This document shows positions 44,201 through 56,034 of a stretch of 64,000 nt of DNA, piece by piece. The notes under the pieces were generated by a model. It was not told the origin of the DNA. It saw only the letters and a program-made list of their open reading frames with translations, and did no database searches. Location: assembly GCA_033439265.1 (NCBI GenBank), contig JAVTVX010000031.1, forward strand, positions 2,403,501 to 2,467,500, given 5' to 3'. The position numbers and the translations under genes are program-made. Positions within the stretch are counted from its first letter, which is position 1. Each line of letters starts with the position of its first letter. Origin of the DNA: Dillenia suffruticosa (lineage: Eukaryota; Streptophyta; Magnoliopsida; Dilleniales; Dilleniaceae).

Positions 44201-44710
44201 AAGGTTCATATGCAACTTTTAACATTTCCCAAGACTGAATACATAAAAAAATTTTATTATTCACATTCTCATCAACAGCTGTTACTTCTACCTCCTTCAA
44301 TGGTGATACATAACTGTTGTACACTTACTCAAATGTTGGAGCAAAACTAGTACTTGCATGGTTCGATTATAAAACAAAATTCTGACCATCTGTATCAATA
44401 ATCATTCTCTTATATGGGTTCAATTGGTCATAATAACTATATTCTCCTCTAACTGAAAATTATTTACTTATTTGATATTCTTCATTAATTATAAACGGTT
44501 CACCATGATAAATCCAATTATAGTAATTCGGGGTAAAATTATATTTATAAAGATATTTCTTAATTTTATCATACATATGAAACTTACCATTACTACACTT
44601 TTTACACTGACACCTTAATTTATTTCCATCCATGAGCTCAACTTTACTACTAGCGAAATCTAAAAATTGTTCCAACCCAATACAAAACTCATTGATCAAA
44701 TCCTCGACGT
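41300..44710 (-). pseudogene. CACTA transposase, TNP2/TNPD type, broken
   Basis: Domains on the minus strand from N to C: a Transpos_assoc-like cysteine region (44,699-44,460: INEFCIGLEQFLDFA, CQCKKCSNGKF); a pre-core stretch (44,324-43,962: WLGCDSHIKLSMTTKLLNIK, NCFNSFIEIMREIL, DLPVVRIDICNRGCMLY); the TNP2 core (43,614-43,243: DLFGPQNPKKLINVYIQPLI, LQQLWNEGVSTYDV, FPTYEMLSGWST, GRNAGYFDCHK); a DUF4218-side piece (42,296-42,081: VEEVITFASNYF); and a DUF4216-like piece near 41,620-41,400 (NSGVCVRSSNDRN, YGLLHEII). Introns probably separate the blocks, but stops and shifts occur within them too. The TNP2 protein cuts at the CACTA ends. Confidence 0.85.
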
Positions 44711-45948
44711 TCAGGTAAGTTTTTATTATAAATCCAAACTCTATCCTTTTGCATTTTGTTTGTATACAAAATTAAGATTTATAAAATATTAACAATATAA
44801 TAAAGAGTTATAAAATATTAACAATATTGACATGTAAGTCCTTGATCAAAATAAGATTACAAATTCTACTTTATTTTTGGCATTTAATTTAATGACCGAA
44901 AGTTGAGAAATTTTCCAATAGTGTTTATAGGATGAATTTAAAACTAAAATGAAAAAAAAAAGAGTAATTCAACATTCAAAAATGAGACAATTATCAAACA
45001 ATCACTCAACCAAGCTATATAGGACAGCATTCAAAAATAAGATTACGAATTCTATTTTACTAAGGTCTGATGGAGGCTGTTGCTGGCACACTCTTGGCTG
45101 TCACCGCTTCTGATAACTGACTTGGCCTTTGGTTTATCAGAATTAAGAACCTGAAATTGTAAATTGACATTACTCACATGATATATAATACTGAAGGCGC
45201 TGCTCATTTCAGATAAATTAAAGAACTCAAAGGCAACACAAATGACTTACAAGTTTTCTTGGTCAAGTTGATTGATACCCAACATTGAGTTCTAAAAAGT
45301 GATAAGCTTATCCACTAGTTCTGTGTGTATGGCCAATGGTAGTGATACAAAGTGAGAGTAATCGAGTTTTGGGCTATTAACTACCTATAAGAACATGCAA
45401 ATAGAAATGAGATAACCATCCATGAGAATTTAAGAGAGAGAGGGAGAGGAAGAGATGAGGTGGGTATTCACTAGCAGGATGTAATAAAATGTATTCACAA
45501 TAATAGGCCTAGAGCTGTTTGTGAAGAAAATAGACGATTTCGACTTAGGTGATAGAGAGGAAGGCATGGATGATGATTTTCTTGAAGATCAATGAGAAAT
45601 ATTGGTGTATTGTGCTTGGTAGTTTAAGGTTGAAACTAGTTGGATTATCTTATTTTGTTTAAGGTTGAAAGATATGACTTCATAGGATTATATATTTGCA
45701 TTTAGTAGTTTAAATTTCATTTGGGTTTGATAGAAATCAAATCTTAACATTATATACATATATTTTACTTGAAAATTTGTCCTAACACCTTGTGTCATAC
45801 AGGTAAGCACTTAGGCTACAGCCTAGCCCTATGGGAGCACTGACATCCCTGGCACTTGTTAGCGTTAACAGTTAATTTCTATAAAACAAGCACTATCAGT
45901 TGACATTTTCAATATGATAAAGTTGGCAAAAAATAAATAAATAATAAA
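44711..45948. other. CACTA interior upstream of the transposase
   Basis: No clear gene. A higher-complexity stretch near 45,060-45,160 could be a minus-strand exon (a frame reading VLNSDKPKAKSVIRSGDSQE is open) with an intron either side, but I cannot assign it. Confidence 0.4.
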
Positions 45949-46335
45949 AAATGCATCCTAGATGCCTCCATGCCCTTCTTCAAAGCATAAATTATATTTA
46001 TAAAAAAATATATATTTTTTTAGCACCATCTCAACTATTCAAATATAAATTTTTTTTAATATGAATTTAATAGTATATAAGAAGAGGAAAATGCATCCTA
46101 GATGCCTCCATGCCCTTCCTCAAAGCATAAATTATATTTCAAATATAAATTTTTTTTAATATGAATTTAATAGTATATAAGAAGAGAAAAATGCATCCTA
46201 GATGCCTCCATGCCCTTCTTCAAAGCATAAATTATATTTATAAAAAAAATATTTTTTTAGCACTATTCAAATATTATACACACTCATAACATAATAATTT
46301 TTTTAATATGCATTTAATAGTATATAAGAAGAGAA
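45949..46335. repeat. three-copy tandem repeat
   Basis: The phrase AATGCATCCTAGATGCCTCC followed by ATGCCCTTC.TCAAAGCATA occurs at about 45,951, 46,090 and 46,190. Units of about 140, 100 and 145 bases end in AATAGTATATAAGAAGAG. The middle copy lacks about 45 bases present in the first. Confidence 0.85.
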
Positions 46336-46990
46336 CTTATACCATATAAGAAGAAAATTTGTCAGAATATTATAAAATCAAAAAATAATAATTGAAATTT
46401 TCTACCATTATAAAAATCGACTATCCAAACATTAACACTAAAAAAGGATATTCAAATATTAACTTTTTTTTTTTTGCGGAGTGATCTATATAATAGAGAA
46501 ATTAGGGGCCAGTTAATTAGGCTTCTTAATTGCGGTCCTGATTGGTTGGTAATATTGTCCTAGATTAAGCCATTTTTGAGACATATTCATCAAACTAATC
46601 AAATGGATGTTAAAATTTGCATGGCATTATATGAGTCTCTTTCTTGACTAAGCTAATCACATCAAAATATATAATGTGTATTTTCTTGTAATCCAAGTTT
46701 ATTCTATTTTTTTATTTCCAAGACTATCCATCGCAGGAAATTATAGATAAATAAATTAACAAAAAAAAGACCAAAGGGCATTATGACACAAACTAGGAAA
46801 ACTAAATCTAAACTCTATACTTGACCTAATGATCCAAACTCGTCTGCATCAAGAAAGAGAAAGAGAATAACCCAACCAAATGAATGACTTTCCTAGCAAC
46901 CAAATTATACAGAACAAATGGTCCCAAATCAAATCAACGATTCACGATTTAGGCATAAATGCAACTTATGGGACAATCGACTAGTCTTTA

Positions 46991-48540
46991 TGGAAATCAA
47001 TCTAGAGGGCGGTGAATATGTTGTTTTATGATTTTTTATATATATATTTTTTGCGTTTTTGAAATTTACAGAAGATAAGAACAGAAAGTAAAAATAGAAA
47101 ATAAAAGAAAAAAAAGGAGACACGAAGTTTTATAGCGGTTCCACTAACTCGGCATATGTCTACTCTCAAACACCTTCTGGATTTCCACTATTTTCTCTCA
47201 AATAGAACAACCCAATTGTTTCACAAGTGCAAATGAAACCTTACAAGTATTTCATCCAGAAACACTCACAACTCCTCTTTCTCTCTCTATGACCCAAACT
47301 GAGATACCCTCTCAATTCTTTAGAATTTTCAATATAGAGTGGAAGGTTTTACAAGAAGATGAGGCTAGTTTTTATAACAAGATGAGGTTAATCCTCAAGA
47401 AGAACAAAATTTAATCTTAGTAAAGATTACACACAAAAGAGTAAATAAGGGATTAAAAACAGAGTGTGTTTGTGAAAAATAGAGTATTCAATGCGTTTGT
47501 TGTGAGTTCATTCAATATCACGACCACCCTCTGTCTTCTTAACTTCGATATTTAAGTGTGGCTTAAAGAGAGCAGTTGAATTGATAGGTCAATTTTGAAC
47601 GTTGTTTATTAATGTTTCTATCATTTCTCATTAAATGTTTTTGCTCGTTATTGTAATTTGACGAATAGGATGCTACTTCTTTTGGATGATCAACTTCTAT
47701 TTTATAAAAGAAACATTTGCATTACCTACACATTAACTTGTTAGAGTACATAGAGTCCAAAATCATAAGATATGTTTGCTTAGAGTCGGCCTAAAAATAT
47801 ACCGGATCGACTTTGATTTCAAATCTTTCGAGCATTGAGACATAAGTGTGAGTATTATTGACCTATGTTTTTTGCAAACTAAGTTTGGGTTGAATTACTA
47901 AGCCTCTAGGTAGACCAATTTTGAAGAATCAAGCAAATAACAAAGTGGAGGTCAAAGTGTTTGGCAGATGGGTCGACCTTGTGAGCAATTGGGTCGACCT
48001 TGTGATCATATGGGTCGACCAGGGAGTTGAAAAGACTAACCTTTGCATTTGATAAAACCATATTTGGATTGACTAGTTAGCTCTCAGGTCAATTAATTTA
48101 ATCTTAGAATAGTTCGGACGACCTAATAAGCATAAGGGGTTAGCTTGTAGGGAATAAGGGTTAACCTGAGGGAGTTGAAGGGGTCGGCACAAAGGAAACA
48201 AGGGTCGACCTGATAAACTTGAGGGTCGATTTAATGAGTATAAGGGATTGACCTAAAGGGAATAAGGGTTGACCTCTTTCGATTGAAGTTCATCGTGTAG
48301 GTCAAATGTTGGAATGGTAGGTCGGCTCACAATAAGAATTTCAAAATAAAGCTTGGATCGACCTGTGCTACATGGGGTCGACCTGTCATGTATGGCGGGT
48401 TGACCTGATGTGGTTGACAGGTCAACCTGCATTGCTTGGTGGATCGACCTAAGCTATTCAATTTTATACTTATATTTCTAGATTCATTTATATTTGATTT
48501 CTTTTGATTGGATTATCATCAAAACTAAATTTTATTTATA
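46991..48540 (-). repeat. copia 3' LTR (left)
   Basis: It begins on the + strand TGGAAATCAATCTAGAGG and matches 56,035-57,505 throughout. Just beyond it, GTCTCTCCTTTTTTTA (48,541-48,556) is the complement of a polypurine tract. It contains a cluster of GGTCGACC palindromes (47,970-48,450). Confidence 0.85.
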
Positions 48541-48977
48541 GTCTCTCCTTTTTTTATGTTGACAAAACCTTTAATAATCTGGAAATATGTTAAACTAGTA
48601 TGTTAAGGATGTTACAAAACCTTTTTTTCTCTCCCCTTGTGAGTTTAAGTTCTTAGATCTATTGTAAGTCATCAATAGAACTCAATACTAAACTTAATGT
48701 TATATTTTCTCCTCTTTTTTGTCATCAACATAAAAAGGGCGACAACCTAGAACAAAAACTCCCCTGAAAAGGAGCCATGTGCCAATCACAGAATTTAACC
48801 TAGAATCAAGTGGACAATCAATATACAAAGTAAGTGCTGAAATCAATAGAAGTATGAATAAACATTACAGAGAGCAAATAAGTAAACCAAAGGACATAAG
48901 TCAAGAGTTCCTTACAAAGAGCATTACAACGATGAGAGAAGAAAATAGACTTAGGCCTAAGTAAGCAAAAGATAATG

Positions 48978-50183
48978 CTATATGTCTTTTACTTTTGGCC
49001 TAACTTTTCTTTTCCCCTTCTCCTTCTTGTTGGAGGTTGATGGACCAACATCTAGTTGAATGGGAGATGCAGAAGTTTGGGGTGGCATAAACTGTGGTGT
49101 GGGAGCACTAGATATAGTGGCTCGTACACTAAAGGGATTGGGAGAGAAGGCCTTAATGGAGAATGGACTAGGTATCTGTATAAAAGTGGGAGCTCTAGAT
49201 GACGAGGGTCTTGGACTTATAGGTCTTGTAGCGTTCACCCTCCGGATAAAGTTTGTAATGACTTTCTGATCATTACCGACGTCACAGTTTAAACATTATT
49301 TTCTTGTGATCATCAGTCATCTTTTGTCTCAGTTTACCCATATCCTCTCAGCCTTCCTTAGCCTATAGTCTAGATTTTCATAATTCTCCCCATTTGCCTT
49401 GTGCAAACTAGACCCATGTGCCACCAAAATATCTGTGATCATACAAGCATAAGGCAAATTTGATTTTTCGGATTCATGCACTGCTCTCAAGTGCGGAATG
49501 AGATAATATAGTCCAGAATTTTTCCTACACATGATGTAGGCCATCAACCAAAAATCTTCCCTAGAAATGGAGTGTGGTTTCCTCCCCGTGACTTAATGAT
49601 ATGTGTGATTAACAGATGCAAAATCCTCTCATGAAACTATTGTTTTCGTATTAACCACCAACATCTTTGAGTTATCAAATATAGTCCTAATATTTTCTAG
49701 GGCATCAGACTACATAAAGGACTTGCATGCACTATATAGAACCCATTCCAATCCATTTTCTCGACATGTTTCCCTAAGATTCACGTCTATTTCTTTACCA
49801 CTAAAGTATGTTTTGAATGCACAAGGCCACAAATGCTCCTCAATCATGATGTGTGCGTCATCAGATTCTCTTTCTACCTCATCACTGACGACTTCTAGAT
49901 TACTGAAGAACAGCCTGATTACCCTTTCCTATATATGTTTATTTGGAAAAAGAATCCAATTTGGGCAAATTTCATTCAAATATCCCTCACATTTAAACCC
50001 AATCTTTTGTAAAAATAAATGCCATTCTATTAATCACCCATGAGTGATGTTCCTATTTGAGAAAAATTTTTCGAATAACTTACTTTTGTCTTGGGACTAA
50101 AAATCCTTCCTTTTGAACTTAGGAGGTACTAGTTTAGATTTGCTTGGTGTGACTTCCTTTTCCTTTTTACTCTTAGGTGCCAT
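48978..50183 (-). pseudogene. third ORF of the copia element, downstream of pol
   Basis: It starts at 50,183 with MAPKSKKEKEVTPSKSKLVP. Read through shifts it continues HHSWVINRMAFIFTK, GFKCEGYLNEICPNWILFPN, VEREDD-like acidic stretches, YIMCRKNSGLYYLIPHLRAV, YACMITDILVAHGSS, and a proline/serine-rich end (RPISPRPSSSRAPTF, a basic KKEKGKRKVRPK tail) with a stop at 48,978. Position after RNase H is where Sireviruses and related elements carry an env-like or 'plant transposon protein' ORF. I see no clear signal peptide or transmembrane segment. Function unknown. Confidence 0.6.
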
Positions 50184-50759
50184 TGAATGGAAGAGAGATT
50201 TGTTTAATCTACTGAGATTTGTTTGGATTTTTGAAGAAATGAGAAGTGTAAGATGCAAATCTCGTAGATTTCATGTAGATGTTGAAGATTGAAGAGATCT
50301 GGTGTAGGATTTTCGATTAAATAAAGCGAAGATGAAGTGGCGTTACAGAGAGGCTTCTTTTAGGTTTGGATTTTTAAAGTTAAGAGAAAGAGACTCTTCA
50401 TTGACGTTGATATACCACTTACCAAGGCTCCGGTCAACCTATTTAAGTTCGGGTTGGCCTGATAGGGTAACTTATCCCTAATTTTGTGTGTTTTGACATG
50501 TGTTTACACGTGTCATAAGTTTTGAACACCTGTCCTTCCACATGGCAGCACACGGGTCTAATTGTTGGTTTGGTTTCAACTTTGTTTTAATACTTTCACT
50601 AGACATGTCAAGTTGTAGTGCCACTTGTTTGTACTTAGGTCAACCTAATTAGATACATGTTCATTGTTTTTTCCACTAACTTGACACTTGTCCTTGTGAG
50701 TCTTAAGCACCAAACACATACAGTAATCTCCAAACACATGTCCCTTGGCCTAAAACAAT

Positions 50760-51070
50760 TAGAACCATGCACGGGTCAACCGGCTTTCCTAGCAGGTCGA
50801 CCTATTTCCTCTCACGAGTCGACCTTGTTGTATCATGGGTCAGCTTCTTTTTCTTAAGTGTCGACTTGATTGCTCACGGGTCGACCTGCTTTCACTGACG
50901 GGTTGACCTATCACTCTCAGGTTGATCTGGTTTCTCATGGGTCAACCTGTCTGCTCATGGGTCGACCTTTTTTTCTCATAAGTCGACCTATTCACTCACG
51001 GGTTGATCTCTTTTTACTAGGGGGTCGACCTGTCTGTCCTTGGAGGTCGACCTGACCTCATTGTGGGTCG
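50760..51070. repeat. internal GGTCGACC motif cluster
   Basis: Ten or more variants of GGGTCGACCT spaced about 20-30 bases apart lie between the third ORF and RNase H. The same motif family fills part of both LTRs (about 47,970-48,450 and 56,930-57,380). Confidence 0.8.
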
Positions 51071-51399
51071 AATTGTCTGCACTTTCAACACACTCTATTT
51101 TTCGTTTTTAACCCTCTTTTTCTTTTATTCATTTGAATTATTTTTCAGATTGAATCATTTCTAATTCTTCTCTTAAATCATAAAACTTATTTTTGTCTAA
51201 ACTTTTGTAAAAATATTAGTAATTTATTTTTGAGTATCTATATATTTAAGAATTATTTTGTTTTTCTGAACGTGATCTCTGATAAACTTGTGTCTTATTT
51301 CAATATATTTTGTTTGCGAATGATACTATAGATTTTTAATTAGATTTATTGCACTCGTATTATCATATTTAACATGAATACTTTCAAAATCCATCACAT

Positions 51400-54141
51400 A
51401 GTCTTTCATTTGATGATTAATCTACAGAATCCATGTCCTTCATTGGCCAGCTGTTACATATTCTACTTCTGTGGTTAAGATAGCTACGTTGTTTTGTTTC
51501 TTGAAAAACTATGACACCAATATACTTTCAAAGAACCGACAAAGATCACTGGTACTTTTTCTATCTATTTTACATCACGCAAAGTCTGCATCTAAGAAAC
51601 CATGTAACTGAAAATTTGAGTTTCTTCATATCATAATCCTAAGTTTATGATTGCTTTGAGGTAATTGAAAATTCTCTTAACTACAACTAGATAGGATTCT
51701 TTAGGGTCTGTGAACCTAGCATAAGACATGCACTATACTGTATATTAGATCTTGAAGCAGTAAAATATAGAAGGGATTATATCATACTTTTATATGTTTT
51801 TTGGCAAGCTGATTTTCCATTCTTATCTTTGTCAAGCTTAAGACTAGTACTCATGGGAGTGGCATTCCCATTGAAGTTTTTGAAGCCAAACTTTTTTATT
51901 AGTTCTCTTGTGAACTTGGATTGATTGATGAGAATTCCTCTCTATGTTTGTCAAATTTGCAATCCAAGAAAATAATTTATCTCACTCATCATACTCATTT
52001 TAAATTCAGTTTGCATGTTTTCAGCAAATTCTTGACAGAGCCCTTTACTTGACCCTCAAAAAATAATGTTGTTTATGTATATTTGAACTATTAAAATATC
52101 TCTTTATTCCTTTTTATAAACAAGGTTGTGTTAACCTTGTCTCTCTCGAATTCTTTTTCAACAATAAAATTGTTAAATCTCTCAAACCAAATTTTAAGAG
52201 TTTGTTTGAGACCATACAAAGTTTTTAATAATTTGAATATATGATCTGGTTTACTAGAATCCTCAAAACCTAGGGTTGTTCTACGTATACCGTTTCATTT
52301 ATTAATTCATTGAGGAAGACACTTTTAATATCCATTTAATAATGTTTAAAGTTCATGTAATAGGAGAAAGTTAAGAGCATTCTGATAGCTTTAAGTATCG
52401 ATTCCAGCATAAATTTCATCATAATCAATTTCTTCCTTCTCACTGTATCCTTTTACTAACAATCTTACTTTATTCTTGTGATTGTGTCATGTTCATCAAG
52501 TTTATTTCTAAACACCTACTTAATTCCTATAACAGATTGTTCTTCTAGTATAAGGACTAAGTTCTAGACTTTGTTTCTTTCAAACTAATTGAGTTCTCTT
52601 ATATAGTCATTATCCAATTTTCATTTTTCAAGGTTTTATCTATATTTTTGGATTCTATCTGAGAGATAAAAGGTTACAAACTCACATTGATTTTGCATGA
52701 CAGATCTAGTTCTAACTCTGAATTCTACATTTCTTATCATATTTTCTATATTTGCGCTTTTTCTTACCGCAAGAAATTTGATCTTATATTTTCTGTATTT
52801 TCATTCTCTGGAGGATATTATTCTATGATGGGCTTATCTGATACGTTATCAACAAAATCCTTCTCTACATAATCATTTTTATCAAATTGTACATGGATAG
52901 ATACTTTAATTATCATGGTTCTTTTATTATAAACTCTATAAGTTTTGATAGAGGTTGAATATCCTAAAAAAAATGTATTCGTCACTTTTGGTATCAAACT
53001 TTTCTAACTATTTTTTTTTCATTATTTAATACATAATATTTATATCCAAATATATGAAAACAAGCTATGTTTGGTTTTTTGCCCTTGTATAATTGATAAG
53101 AGATTTTCTTTAAAATGGATCTAACTAGAGCCCTATTGAGTATGTAGCTAGTCTACCCAAAAATATTTTGGAGTGTTGTGTTCACACAACATAACTCTTG
53201 TCATTTCCTCTAAAGTTCTATTTTTCCTCTCTACTACTCCATTTTGCTGTGGAGTTCTAGGTGTTGAAAAATTATGATTAAATCCATTTTGTTCATAGAA
53301 TTTTTCCGCGCTTTTATTTTCATATTCCTTCCCATGGTCACTTCTTATACTTGTTACAGTATATCCTTTCTCATTCTGAAACATTTTACAGAGTTTTATA
53401 AATTCGTTACTTGCTTATTATTTCTTAGCTAAAAAAAATCCAAGTATATCTGGAATATTCATTTACTATTACAAATCCATAATGTTTTCTTTCTAGGCTT
53501 CGGGTTCTAGTTGAACTAAATAAATCAACATGCAGTAATTCTAGTGGTCTAGAGGTTGAGACTATCTCTTTGAGTTTGAATGAAGCTTTTGTCATGCAAA
53601 TATCACACAATTTGTTTTTTTGAAATTTCATTTTTGGTAAACCTTTTACTAAATCTTTTCTAGATAGTTTTGCTAGTAAATCCATGTTTGCATGTCATAG
53701 CCTTTAATGCCATATCCAAGAATTGTTTTGATTTACTGCAACTAAACAGGATTCATTTGTGCCTTTAGAATCCTGTAAGTCTATTACACATATATTACAT
53801 CTTCTATAACCAGTGAATTATATTTTATTTGATTCTTTGTTGATTATCAAACAAATATCATATTCAAACACACCACGATATCCTTTATCACATAATTGAT
53901 TAATACTTGATAAAAAAAATTTTAAATCGTTAACAAGAAGGATATTTTGAATTTGAGTAGAGGATGACTTTCCTATATTGCCAATTCCAGCAATTTTGGC
54001 TTTGGACTTATCCCCAAAGGCCACCTTCCCTCCTTTTCTTTTCTCCAGGCTGGAAAACTTTGAAGTATCTCCGATCATATGTCTTGAACAACCACTGTCA
54101 ATACACCAGGATGATAAAATGAGAGTGTCTTTCGATTTCAA
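51400..54141 (-). pseudogene. copia pol: protease, integrase, reverse transcriptase, RNase H, broken
   Basis: Protease (54,141-53,818): WCIDSGCSRHMIGD, with the catalytic Asp, and VAFGDKSKAKIAGIG. GAG-pre-integrase and integrase (53,685-53,148): LVKGLPKMKFQKNKLCDICM, RPLELLHVDLF, YGFVIVNEYSRYTW, IRSDHGKEYEN, STPRTPQQNGVVERKNRTLE. Reverse transcriptase near 52,330-52,050: DIKSVFLN (family DVKSAFLNG) and IYINNIIF, where the catalytic YVDD box has become YINN. RNase H near 51,480-51,430: TTEVEYVTAG. Frameshifts and stops separate the parts. Confidence 0.85.
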
Positions 54142-54300
54142 ACAAATTTGAAAGAAAACTCAATCAAGTTTGTGCCTTTGGTATCCTAATTTTCTTGGGT
54201 TCAACTGAGTTAATCTCAATTGATTTCCTTTTAGGCACCCATCGCACTTTGGTTCCATTTTGATTTGTGTAATAACATTCATTTGTTGAGTGGTCAAATC

Positions 54301-55973
54301 TTAAACGATGTTTGCATTTTTATTGAGTGCAGACTTTCGACGTTCAAAATTATCTTTTAATTTGCAGTTCTGCACTACATGGCCAATTGTTTTGCAGTTA
54401 TGGCACCTATGTTGTTTTACATCTTCAGAGCTAGGCACGAAGTACAACTTTTTCTGAGTTTGATTTGAATTATACCCTAATCCAGTTTTGTCAAAAACTG
54501 CTTTTTGAACTCCTAAAATGGCATCCAATTTTTCTTGTCCTTAAATGAATTTCATTAGGACCCCCCTTTGTCTTATATTCTTTTCTTTTTCTTCTAATAA
54601 CTCTTTCTTTAATTTTTCATTTTCAATGCAGCATAATTTTTCACTCTTTGCTTTCTCTGTATTCTTTTATGACATTATTTTCTTTCCTTCTTCAATTTGA
54701 TTTTTCAATTCCGATTTCTTCTCTTCAAGTAGAGTATTTATTCTATTTAACTCTTCATTTTATGTTCTTAATTTTTCTAATTCTCTTTCTACGTTTGATA
54801 CATTTTTCTTTAATATGTTGCTTTTCTTGTTCATTTTCTTCAATTCTCTAAATGATTCCATAAGGGTTTCATACATTTCATTGACAAAAAAATATTATCA
54901 CCATCAGAACAAGAAGAATAAGAAGTAAATGTTATCTCATCATCAAATGGTTGCACAATTGCCATGAAACATAATTGTCCTTACTCCTCTATAGCTTTAT
55001 CTTCGCTAGATCTATAGTCTTCATCACTCCAAGTTGTCAAAGCTTTCTTATTTTTTTCTCCTTCTTATCCTTCTTTCCGACCTTTTTCAATTAAGGGTAG
55101 TGTACGTTGATATGGACCAATTTTTTACATTCATAGTAGTGAATTTCTTCTTCTTTCTTTTTTGGCCTTCTGAATCCCATTCCGCCCTCGTTTTCTTTTG
55201 CATCATGAATTTTCTAAATTTTCAAGTGAGTAAGGGCATGCCTTCTTCGTCATCCTCTTCACTTTCAGACATAATCCACTTTGAAAGCCATGTCTTTCCC
55301 TTTATCTTCTTTCATTGGCCCTTTTCTGTTGAGCTTCATCTCGTGTATAATAAGTGATCCAACTAACTAGTCCACTATTGGTGATTCTTTGACTCTTCAA
55401 TGGTGGTGACTTTCGATTCCCAAGACTTTCGCAGGTATCTTAATACCTTATTAACCTTGTCCTCCTATGGTATCCCTCTTCCCAACAACCTCAACTTGTT
55501 TGTGATTGTATTGAAACAAATCATTATTTCACGAACTGATTCTCATTCCTTTATCTTGAAGGCTTCATATTCCTACTTAACATTCTAATCTTGATCTTTT
55601 GAACTTGATTAGTTCTTTCATAGGTTGCTTCGAATCTTTTCTATATCTCCTTAGCAATGATGCACGATGAAACTCGATTGTACTCGTTCAAACTGAGCGC
55701 TAGGTGAAGTAGATTAGCGGTTTTGCAATTTGCTCAATATACCCTCTTTTCTTTCGGTGTCATGCTCTTCATTTTCATGGGAACTCGTAAACCATCGATT
55801 TCTTATGTAGGAAATTCGATTCCTACTTCAATAATCTCCCAAGCTATCTAGTCTTATGCGATTATGAAGTTGCGCATTCTTTATTTCCAATAACTGTAAG
55901 TATTTCAGTTGAAGAATGGCATACGCTTTGTTGAGCAAGCTTCAAATGATATGTTGTCTCCATCTAGTGCCAT
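54301..55973 (-). pseudogene. copia gag, broken
   Basis: It starts at 55,973 with MALDGDNISFEACSTKRMPF, followed by the usual YSYWK-type copia gag opening after a stop. A charged, coiled-coil-like stretch occupies about 54,550-54,890. The nucleocapsid zinc knuckle CHNCKTIGHVVQNC (CX2CX4HX4C) lies in the open frame 54,528-54,301, and a weaker upstream cysteine site near 55,110. Gag would form the particle that packages element RNA. Several stops break it. Confidence 0.75.
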
Positions 55974-56017
55974 TTTGGATCTTAAGTGTTAAAACTATTA
56001 GACTTTCTACCAATACA

Positions 56018-56034
56018 CCTATACTAATACCAAT
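56018..56034 (-). other. copia primer binding site
   Basis: The minus strand reads TTGGTATTAGTATAGG immediately next to the end of the 5' LTR, resembling the initiator-tRNA-Met site TGGTATCAGAGC of copia elements with substitutions. Confidence 0.65.

Noticed and set aside
50760-51070. CRISPR-like regularly spaced palindromes
   Set aside because: Plant retrotransposon context, spacers of variable length and related to each other; an element-internal repeat array, not CRISPR.
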